The translations under genes were made by a program, and so were the position numbers. From Paucibacter sp. B2R-40 (GTDB lineage Bacteria; Pseudomonadota; Gammaproteobacteria; Burkholderiales; Burkholderiaceae_C), in NCBI RefSeq assembly GCF_025717555.1, contig NZ_JAJIRP010000004.1:125426-189425 (forward strand): a stretch of 64,000 bases of DNA. The letters run 5' to 3'. Positions 57,497 to 64,000 of the stretch are shown one piece after another. Every line of letters begins with the position of its first letter. Position 1 is the stretch's first letter. The notes under the pieces were generated by a model. It did no database searches and had not been told where the DNA came from. It worked only from the letters and a program-made list of their open reading frames with translations.

Positions 57497-58777
57497 CTAC
57501 TTCATCAGCAGATGCGGCAGCCACAGCGAGATGGCCGGCACATAGGTGACCACGCCGAGGAAGATCAGCATCGTCAGCAGCCACGGCCACACCGCCACGG
57601 TCAGCTCGGAGATGCCCATCTTGGTGATGCCCGAGGCCACATACAGATTCAGCCCCACCGGAGGATGGCACATGCCGACCTCCATATTGACGATGATCAG
57701 GATGCCGAAATGGACCGGATCAATGCCCAACTTGATCGCCACCGGGAACAGGATTGGCGCCAGGATCAGAATGATCGAGCTGGGCTCCATCACATTGCCA
57801 GCCAAGAGCAGCAAGATATTGACCACCAGCAAGAAGGCGATCGGACCGAAGCCCTGTCCAATCAGCCAGTCGGCCATTGCCTGCGGGATGTTCTCACTGG
57901 TCATCAAGAAGCTGAACAGCACCGCATTGGTAATGATGTAGAGCAGCATCGCGCTCATGCTGGCCGAGTCGAGCAAGACCTTGGCGACACGCTTGAGCGG
58001 CAAGTCCTTGTAGATGAACACCGCCACGATGAAGGCATAGACCGCCGCCATCGCGGCCGCTTCGGTCGGCGTGAAGATGCCGCTGTAGATGCCGCCCATC
58101 ACCACGACGATCAGCAGCAGGCCCCAGACGCTTTCACGGAAGGCCGCCCAGCGCTCGCCCCAGGTCGCCTTGTCCAAGCGCGGGTAATTGTTCTTGCGCG
58201 CGATGAACCAGGTCGTCGCACCCAAGGCGGTGGCCAGCATCAGGCCCGGCACCACACCGGCAATGAACATCGCACCGACCGAGGTGCTGGTTGAGACCGA
58301 ATACATCACCATCGCGATCGAGGGCGGAATCAAGATGCCCAAGCTACCTGAGGTGGTGATGATGCCGGCACCGAAACGCTTGGGGAAACCCTGCTTGACC
58401 ATGGCCGGCAGGATCACCGAGCCGATCGCGACCACGGTGGCCGGTGATGAGCCCGACACCGCTGCAAACAGCGCGCAAGCCGCCACACCGGCCAAGCCGA
58501 GGCCGCCATGCCAATGACCAATCATCGAGGAAGCGAAGCGGATCATTCGCCGCGCCACGCCGCCATGGGTGAGGAAATTGCCGGCCAGGATGAAGAACGG
58601 GATCGCCATGATCTCGAACTTCTCGATGCCGGTGAACAGCTTCAGCGCAACCGACTGGATCGGCACATCGGTGAGCGTGAACAAAAAAGTCAGCACGGTC
58701 AGGCCGAGCGAAATGCTGATCGGCATGCCGGTCAGCATCAGCACGATCAGCAGGACAAAGATGATGGCGGCGTTCAT
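57497..58777 (-). CDS. dctM: TRAP transporter large membrane subunit DctM
   Basis: The transport channel of a tripartite ATP-independent periplasmic system, driven by an ion gradient. The 426 residues have about 12 membrane segments with FFILAGNFLTHGGVARRMI, GSSPATVVAIGSVILPAM and EPSSIILILAPILFPVA. Its ATG overlaps the dctQ stop by four bases. Third gene of the dctP-dctQ-dctM operon (transcribed leftward), ending in the terminator at 57431. Confidence 0.95.
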   Translation of the reverse strand: MNAAIIFVLLIVLMLTGMPISISLGLTVLTFLFTLTDVPIQSVALKLFTGIEKFEIMAIPFFILAGNFLTHGGVARRMIRFASSMIGHWHGGLGLAGVAACALFAAVSGSSPATVVAIGSVILPAMVKQGFPKRFGAGIITTSGSLGILIPPSIAMVMYSVSTSTSVGAMFIAGVVPGLMLATALGATTWFIARKNNYPRLDKATWGERWAAFRESVWGLLLIVVVMGGIYSGIFTPTEAAAMAAVYAFIVAVFIYKDLPLKRVAKVLLDSASMSAMLLYIITNAVLFSFLMTSENIPQAMADWLIGQGFGPIAFLLVVNILLLLAGNVMEPSSIILILAPILFPVAIKLGIDPVHFGILIIVNMEVGMCHPPVGLNLYVASGITKMGISELTVAVWPWLLTMLIFLGVVTYVPAISLWLPHLLMK

Positions 58778-59337
58778 GCTTTTGCACCCACTTCTGTTTC
58801 TGCGTCCAGGCCTTCAACATGGCCGTGGTCATGATGTGGCAACTCACCCGTCTTGCTATAGCTCCAGGCGACTTGCAAGAAGCGGTAGCACATCAGCGAT
58901 GAGCCCAGCGGCACGCACATATACACCCACCACATCGGGATCTCCAGATCGGCCGAGGTCTGATCGGTTTGCGCGATATGCCAGACAAAGTTGCCGCCCA
59001 AGGTGGCCACGGTGCCGGTGAACAAGGCGCCGGCCAGCAAGCCGAATAGCACCAGATACTGCTGCGGCTTGCCGCTGAGCTTGCGCAGCACCACGTCCAC
59101 GCCGACGTGGATACCGGTGCGCACGCCGTAAGCGGCGCCGAACTTGGCCATCCACACAAACATGAAGATGCAGAGCTCTTGCGCCCAGCTGAGGTTGATC
59201 TGCACCGTGTAGTCCTGGATCACCGGGATACCGGAGACATAACGGTGCACGACGGCGACAAAAATGACCAAGGTGGCCGCGCCGATGAGGAAGGCAATCA
59301 GCCATTCCTCCAAATGATTGAGCAGGCGATTGATCAT
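58774..59337 (-). CDS. dctQ: TRAP transporter small membrane subunit DctQ
   Basis: 187 residues with four membrane helices (starting MINRLLNHLEEWLIAFLIGA) and the family signatures WAQELCIFMFVWMAKFGAAYG and GIHVGVDVV. The C-terminal tail is His- and Asp-rich (HHDHGH). The ATG at 59337 lies 35 bp after dctP; the longer open frame to 59478 reads into dctP and is not credible. Stop and dctM start overlap. Confidence 0.93.
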   Translation of the reverse strand: MINRLLNHLEEWLIAFLIGAATLVIFVAVVHRYVSGIPVIQDYTVQINLSWAQELCIFMFVWMAKFGAAYGVRTGIHVGVDVVLRKLSGKPQQYLVLFGLLAGALFTGTVATLGGNFVWHIAQTDQTSADLEIPMWWVYMCVPLGSSLMCYRFLQVAWSYSKTGELPHHDHGHVEGLDAETEVGAKA

Positions 59338-59372
59338 CTGTTCAGGCCTTTCGTCAGCAAGTTCATCACTGC

Positions 59373-60410
59373 CTACTTGGGCGCGACGAAACCGGCCGCC
59401 TTGTAGACCGCTGCGATCGTGGCCTTGCCCACGCGTGATTCCATCTCCCTGTGTACCGGCATCAAAGCCTTCTTCCACTCGTTCGATTCGGCATCGGTCA
59501 AGGTGTAGATCGTGGTCTTGCCACTGGCCTTGATCTTGTCGAGCGCCAACGCGTTCTCGGTCTGGGCAATTGCATTGGCGTAAGTGGAAGCATCCTTCAT
59601 CGCCACTTCAAGCATGCCGCGCACATCGGCCGGCAGACCGTCCCAGAACTTCTTGTTGACGATCACTGCATAGGCGAGGTGGCCGTGGTTGGAAATGCTG
59701 ATGTGCTTTTGCACCTCGAAAATCCGCTGGGTGTAGAAGTTGGACGGCACGCCTTCAGTGCCATCGACCACGCCCGACTGCAGCGCCTGATACAGCTCGC
59801 TGAAAGCCATCACCTGCGGAATGGCACCGAGAGCGCGCATTTGCGCGTCCAGCACCTTGCTGGACTGGATGCGCATCTTCAAGCCCTTGAAGTCGGCCAC
59901 CGCATGCAGCGGCTTGTTGGCGCTCATGATGTGGAAGCCATTGTCCCAATAGGCCAGGCCCTTGATGCCCTTGGGCTCCAGTTTGCTGAACAGGTCAGCG
60001 CCCACGGGACCATCGGTGACGGCGCGGAAGGCGGCCGTGTCCTTGAAGATGAAAGGCAGATCAAAGACTTCAAAGTCTTTCACACCCAGCGGTCCAAACT
60101 TGGCCAGCGAAGGGGCGAGCATCTGCACCGAGCCCAGTTGCAAGGCTTCGAGCTCTTCCTTGTCCTTGTAGAGCTGGCTGTTTGGATACAACTCGACCTT
60201 GACCTTGCCGGCGCTGCGCTGCTCGACCAGCTCCTTGAAGCGCTGCGCGCCCTTGCCCTTTGGGGTGTCGGGGGCGACCACATGGCTGAACTTGATCACG
60301 ATGGGGGCTTGCGCCTGCGCCCAGAGGGGCAGAGCCACGGCCAAGGCGGTGAGCGTACTCAGCACCAAGCGGCGCACGAAGTAGGGGGTTTGAACTTGAG
60401 GCTGATTCAT
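59373..60410 (-). CDS. dctP: TRAP transporter solute-binding protein DctP
   Basis: Periplasmic receptor of the transporter; 345 residues with a signal peptide (cleavage near QAQA, about residue 35). The mature chain has IVIKFSHVVAPDTPKG, LKMRIQSSKVLDAQMRALGA with the ligand-carboxylate arginine in RIQSS, and VVDGTEGVPSNFY, matching the C4-dicarboxylate DctP group. First gene of the operon, divergent from dctS over 151 bp. C4-dicarboxylates (succinate, malate, fumarate) are the likely ligands by similarity. Confidence 0.94.
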   Translation of the reverse strand: MNQPQVQTPYFVRRLVLSTLTALAVALPLWAQAQAPIVIKFSHVVAPDTPKGKGAQRFKELVEQRSAGKVKVELYPNSQLYKDKEELEALQLGSVQMLAPSLAKFGPLGVKDFEVFDLPFIFKDTAAFRAVTDGPVGADLFSKLEPKGIKGLAYWDNGFHIMSANKPLHAVADFKGLKMRIQSSKVLDAQMRALGAIPQVMAFSELYQALQSGVVDGTEGVPSNFYTQRIFEVQKHISISNHGHLAYAVIVNKKFWDGLPADVRGMLEVAMKDASTYANAIAQTENALALDKIKASGKTTIYTLTDAESNEWKKALMPVHREMESRVGKATIAAVYKAAGFVAPK

Positions 60411-60494
60411 TTTGGTCTCCAAAGCATGGCACTGATGAAAGGGAGTTTGGCCACTGTGCGCAGATTGTGAAAGCTCAAGCGCCGGGCGGGTAGT

Positions 60495-60508
60495 TGTGGA
60501 GTTCCACA
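60495..60508. promoter_or_regulatory. Inverted repeat in the dctP-dctS intergenic region, candidate operator
   Basis: TGTGGA-GT-TCCACA is a perfect 6-bp inverted repeat with a two-base centre, located midway between the divergent dctP (start 60410) and dctS (start 60562) starts. It could be the DctR operator serving both promoters. Binding is inference; the consensus is not known to me. Confidence 0.5.
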
Positions 60509-60561
60509 TTCAGGTGCCTCCCTCAACCCGCAGCACAGGGCCGGCCGCTAGACTTTGCGTC

Positions 60562-62568
60562 ATGACCAAGCAACACGACCCCGCCATCGCGAGCCAGTCC
60601 GATATCAGCAAACGCTCGCTGATGCGCGCTTGGTTATGGGCGCTGCCTTTGCTGCTGTCGCTGGGCTTTGTACTCGGCGTGCTGTTGTGGGCCCGCAATA
60701 ACGAGGCAGAAGAGCGGGCTCTGCAGCGCCAGACCATGATCTCGGATGCGCTCAGCACCGAGGCCCAGCTGCGCGCCAAGCTCGACGATGAAATTGGCCA
60801 TCTGCGTGAATTGGCCGCCAGGCTACAGGGCCAAAAGCCCAGCACCGAGAGCCTGGCGGCCCAGCCCGAGCTGAACGCGGGCCTGCGCCGCCTCTGGCTG
60901 TCTGTCACCTGGCTGGACCAGCGCAACCGCATCCAGGCTCAGTTGCCGGCTGAGTCAGAGGGTCAGCGGGCCATCGAGGAGGACGGACTGTCCTTGCACC
61001 TGACCGCACCGGTGGGCAAAGACGGCACCGAAGGCATGCTGGTGGTTCGCTATGCACCGGCCCTGCTGCTCAAGCGCGGCGTACCTTGGTGGCTGAGCCA
61101 CAAGTACGACATTCAGATGGTTGACAGTGCCGACCAAGTGATCGCCTCCAGTACCGAGGGCAGCGTGCGGCTGGCCCAAGGGCCGCGGCCCAGCTACCGC
61201 GTCAGCTTCCCCGGCCCTCTGCGGACCAGCCCCTTGGCAGAGTCGGCGCTCACCGATGCTGCGTTGGAGCTGACGCTGCGCGACCCGCCCAGCATCTCGA
61301 CCCGGCCGCTGGCCTTGGTCTTGATCGCCGGCTTCTTGCCGCTGATCGCCGGTGCCAGCTGGCTGCTGCGGCGCCAGGTGCGCCACATCACTAGGGCTGA
61401 AAGCGCCTGGCGCACCGAAGCCGCCTGGCGCCGAGCGATGGAGGATTCGGCGCTGGTCGGGCTGCGCGCGCGTGACGCTGACGGGCGACTGCTCTACGTC
61501 AACCGGACCTTTTGTGACATGGTGGGCTTCAGCGCCGAGAGCCTGGTGGGCCTGCGTCCACCCATGCCCTACTGGCCACCCGATGCGTTGGAAGAGCTGA
61601 CGGCCCGCAACCGTTTGAACCTTGCGGGGCATGCTCCTCGCGAGGGTTTCGAGGCACGCTGGCGGCATGCCGACGGCCGCACGCTGGAGGTCAAGGTTTT
61701 CGAGTCACCCTTGGTCGATGCGGCGGGCAAGCAGATTGGCTGGATGGGCTCCATCATCGATATCACCAATGCCAAACGCCTTGAAGAAGGTGAGCGCCGC
61801 CAGATCGAAGCCATGAGCCATAACGCCCGACTCACCATGCTGGGCGAAGTCGCCTCCACGCTGGCACATGAGTTGAATCAGCCGCTGACGGCGATCGCCA
61901 GCTACAACGCCGGCATCACCAACTCGCTCGCCAAACTCGGCGTCAGCGACGCGGCGGTGCTGGGTGCGCTGCAACGCCTGGGCCAGCAAGCGGCGCAGGC
62001 CGGCCGTATTGTGCAACGCATCAGGCAATTTTTGACCCGCCGCGAACCGCAGCGCGAGGCCTGCGACCTGCAGCAAGTGCTCACCGACGCGGTGGCCTTG
62101 CTGGGTCGCGAGCTCAGGCGTGCCCAGGTGCAGGTCGATTTGCAGTTAGCCGCAGAATTGCCCCCTTTGTTTGCCGACGCCGTGCTGATTGAGCAGGTCG
62201 TTATCAATCTGGTGCGCAACGCCGCTGATGCCTTGCAGGCCCGACCACAAGACCGGCGCATCATCATTTGCAGCAGTCGTAGCGCTGGCTCCGCCATATC
62301 GGACGTCGACTTCCTGCGCATTGACGTCAGCGACAACGGCCCCGGGCTGGCAGGGCGCAGCGCCGAGGCCTTGTGCGCACCTTTTTACTCGACCAAGCGT
62401 GAGGGCATGGGCATGGGCTTGGCGATTTGTCGCTCCATCATCGAGGCCCATCAAGGTTTGCTCGAGGTTGGCGAATCAAGCAGCGGTGGCGCACGCTTCT
62501 CCTTCAGCCTGCCTTTGCAGCAGCCAGCCGGCGAAGCCGGCAACAGCGGAGAATCCAAGCATGACTGA
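60562..62568 (+). CDS. dctS: Sensor histidine kinase, DctS-like
   Basis: 668 residues. Two membrane helices (about 22-42 and 258-280) enclose a periplasmic sensing domain. They are followed by a PAS domain (about 290-410, DADGRLLYVNRTFCDMVGFS), a dimerisation domain with the phospho-acceptor in TLAHELNQPLTAIASYN (His about 436) and an ATPase domain with NLVRNAADAL and DNGPGLAG. ATG at 60562. Its end overlaps dctR by eight bases. By architecture and neighbours it matches DctS, the kinase controlling DctPQM in Rhodobacter capsulatus. Confidence 0.9.
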   Translation: MTKQHDPAIASQSDISKRSLMRAWLWALPLLLSLGFVLGVLLWARNNEAEERALQRQTMISDALSTEAQLRAKLDDEIGHLRELAARLQGQKPSTESLAAQPELNAGLRRLWLSVTWLDQRNRIQAQLPAESEGQRAIEEDGLSLHLTAPVGKDGTEGMLVVRYAPALLLKRGVPWWLSHKYDIQMVDSADQVIASSTEGSVRLAQGPRPSYRVSFPGPLRTSPLAESALTDAALELTLRDPPSISTRPLALVLIAGFLPLIAGASWLLRRQVRHITRAESAWRTEAAWRRAMEDSALVGLRARDADGRLLYVNRTFCDMVGFSAESLVGLRPPMPYWPPDALEELTARNRLNLAGHAPREGFEARWRHADGRTLEVKVFESPLVDAAGKQIGWMGSIIDITNAKRLEEGERRQIEAMSHNARLTMLGEVASTLAHELNQPLTAIASYNAGITNSLAKLGVSDAAVLGALQRLGQQAAQAGRIVQRIRQFLTRREPQREACDLQQVLTDAVALLGRELRRAQVQVDLQLAAELPPLFADAVLIEQVVINLVRNAADALQARPQDRRIIICSSRSAGSAISDVDFLRIDVSDNGPGLAGRSAEALCAPFYSTKREGMGMGLAICRSIIEAHQGLLEVGESSSGGARFSFSLPLQQPAGEAGNSGESKHD

Positions 62569-63172
62569 TCCCCACATCTATCTGGTTGATGATGACCCGG
62601 CGGTCCGCGACGCGCTGGCCTTCCTGCTCGGCTCACGCGGCCTGCAGGTGCTGACCTTCGATGGTGGCCCGGCCCTATTGGCTACCTTGGATGCACAACA
62701 AGCGGCCGCGCCGCAAGGCGTTTTTCTGCTCGATGTGCGGATGGAGCCAATGACCGGTACCAAACTGCATGACGAGTTACTTGCGCGCGGCCTGCGCAAC
62801 CCGGTGCTGTTCCTGACCGGCCACGGCGATATCCCGATGGTGGTCGAGGCCCTCAAGAAAGGCGCCTTCGACTTTCTCGAAAAACCCTACAGCGACAACG
62901 CCTTGGCAGACCGGCTGGAGCAGGCGCTGGCGGTCGACGCGGCCATGCGCATCGTAGGCGCACATGCCGGCGAGCGCCAGGCCCGCATGGCCAGCCTGAC
63001 CGAGCGTGAACGCGAGGTGATGGGCCGGGTCGCTTCCGGCAAGCTCAACAAGGTGATCGCCGACGAGTTGAATGTCTCAGTACGGACTATCGAGGTCCAC
63101 CGCGCCCGGGTGTTTGCCAAGTTAGGCGTGCGCTCGGCGGCCGAGGTGGCGACCCTGCTGGCGCAGGGCTAG
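62561..63172 (+). CDS. dctR: FixJ/DctR-type response regulator
   Basis: 203 residues: a receiver domain (1-120) with phospho-acceptor Asp58 (VFLLDVRMEPMTG) and the conserved Lys of FLEKPYSD, and a LuxR-type HTH (about 143-200) with LTEREREVMGRVASGKLNKVIADELN and SVRTIEVHRARVFAKLG. The ATG lies eight bases inside dctS, so it is coupled to the kinase. Expected to activate dctPQM. Confidence 0.92.
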   Translation: MTDPHIYLVDDDPAVRDALAFLLGSRGLQVLTFDGGPALLATLDAQQAAAPQGVFLLDVRMEPMTGTKLHDELLARGLRNPVLFLTGHGDIPMVVEALKKGAFDFLEKPYSDNALADRLEQALAVDAAMRIVGAHAGERQARMASLTEREREVMGRVASGKLNKVIADELNVSVRTIEVHRARVFAKLGVRSAAEVATLLAQG

Positions 63173-63179
63173 CCGGCGT

Positions 63180-64000
63180 TCAAGTCAAGCTGACCAAGGC
63201 CTGGTGGTACGCCGGCTCGTGCATCAATTCGTCCCAGGTGAGCGGCGCCGTTTGTGGCAAGAGCCCGGCGCGCCGGGCTTCGCTTTCGGCGCTAGGCACC
63301 CAGGTTCCTGAAGCCTGCGCCTGGCTCAGATCGGCCAACACTTCGTCGAGCGCACTGCCCTCGTCAACGCCGGATTGGTTGCAGAGCAAGACCATGTCGC
63401 AGCCGGCCTGCAAGGCGGCCAATGCGGCTTGCGTGTAGCCGATGGCCTGACCATCCAAAACGCGCGCGCCGGCCATGCCGAGGTCATCACTGAAGATCGC
63501 CCCGCCAAAACCAAGCCGCTCACGCAGGATTTCCTGCAACCAGCGCTCGCTGAAGCCGGCCGGCCTGGCATCAACCTTGGGGTAGATCACATGTGCCGGC
63601 ATCACCGCGCCCATGCTCATGACCAGCCATTCAAATGGCTTCACATCCTCGCCCATGATGGCCTTGAGGCTGCGCTTGTCGACCGGCACATCCACATGGG
63701 AGTCGGCCTTGACGAAGCCGTGGCCCGGGAAATGCTTGGCGCAGGCCTGCATACCGGCCAGCAAGAGCCCATGCATCAAGCTCTTGGCCAGCAACGCGAC
63801 CACGCGCGGGTCGCGGTGGAAGCTGCGGTCGCCGATCACCGAGCTGACGCCATAGTCGAGGTCAAGCACCGGCGCAAACGAGAAATCCACGCCGCAGGCA
63901 CGCAACTCAGCAGCCAGCACATAACCAGCCGCCGTGGCGGCAGCGGTGGCGCGCATCGCGTCTTCCTTCCACAACTCGCCCAAGGAACGCATCGAAGGGA
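63180..64000 (-). CDS. nagZ: Beta-N-acetylhexosaminidase NagZ (C-terminal part; start beyond window)
   Basis: Family 3 glycosidase of cell-wall recycling, releasing GlcNAc from GlcNAc-anhydroMurNAc peptides in the cytoplasm. Seen: the catalytic loop ACAKHFPGHGFVKADSHVDV (His/Asp dyad region), FAPVLDLDYG and IFSDDLGMAGA with the catalytic Asp. The frame stays open to the window edge, and the residues just before the internal Met at 63992 (Pro-Ser-Met-Arg-Ser) fit the conserved RLPPMRS-type region, so about 75 N-terminal residues lie outside. Convergent with dctR, seven bases apart. Confidence 0.94.
   Translation of the reverse strand, partial: PSMRSLGELWKEDAMRATAAATAAGYVLAAELRACGVDFSFAPVLDLDYGVSSVIGDRSFHRDPRVVALLAKSLMHGLLLAGMQACAKHFPGHGFVKADSHVDVPVDKRSLKAIMGEDVKPFEWLVMSMGAVMPAHVIYPKVDARPAGFSERWLQEILRERLGFGGAIFSDDLGMAGARVLDGQAIGYTQAALAALQAGCDMVLLCNQSGVDEGSALDEVLADLSQAQASGTWVPSAESEARRAGLLPQTAPLTWDELMHEPAYHQALVSLT

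Overview
The window is 64 kb of chromosome from a betaproteobacterium, most likely order Burkholderiales (Rubrivivax/Roseateles/Paucibacter-like). The evidence is gene content and order: hemA-prfA-prmC-grxD-ubiX, rplU-rpmA-obg-proB divergent from ispB, and rne divergent from rluC-HAD-Rieske-sppA. Base composition is GC-rich and fairly even. I saw no rRNA, tRNA, CRISPR array, insertion sequence, integrase or phage gene. Genus assignment is inference.

Layout. 1-3.4 kb: an L,D-transpeptidase cut by the left edge, a small secreted protein, miaB and a small membrane protein. 3.5-8.5 kb: hemA, prfA, prmC, a predicted outer-membrane protein, grxD and ubiX, all on the plus strand; hemA has a perfect FNR/ANR-type site upstream. 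8.5-16 kb: lytic transglycosylase and proS (minus), rppH (plus), proB-obg-rpmA-rplU (minus) and ispB (plus). 16-28.2 kb: accessory metabolism and regulation, namely a two-SBP GGDEF protein, SDR protein, AraC regulator, DUF3224 protein, CoA-transferase, rluE, cheW, an acetyltransferase with an MFS exporter, another acetyltransferase and a gamma-glutamyltransferase. 28.2-38.3 kb: the most irregular part, with an Asr-like low-complexity protein, a 0.7 kb gap, rsgA, a TonB-dependent receptor, a signal-peptide ORF that ends inside a 10-bp tandem repeat, a formylglycine-enzyme-like protein, a phosphatase, a LuxR-type protein lacking its HTH, and a single-TM envelope protein. 38-50 kb: argJ, then a minus-strand potassium locus in transcription order (30-aa ORF, kdpF, A, B, C, TorF-like porin, CorA, kdpD, kdpE). 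49.8-57 kb: sppA, Rieske protein, HAD phosphatase and rluC, divergent from rne with a roughly 0.7 kb leader region. 57-64 kb: NIPSNAP protein, a TRAP C4-dicarboxylate-type transporter (dctM-dctQ-dctP) divergent from its probable sensor and regulator (dctS-dctR), and nagZ cut by the right edge.

How they work together. Most genes are core functions: translation termination and tRNA/rRNA modification, haem and ubiquinone precursors, cell-wall turnover and RNA decay. Two transport modules carry their own regulators (Kdp with KdpDE, TRAP with DctSR). The best leads for something new are the CorA and porin genes inside the kdp locus, with corA and kdpD in GTGA overlap; the FNR-type box shared by hemA and a divergent membrane protein; the MFS exporter with an upstream palindrome and short leader ORF; and the decayed or unexplained tracts around 28.7-29.5 and 33.7-33.9 kb. 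I found no clear multi-gene system of an unknown kind.
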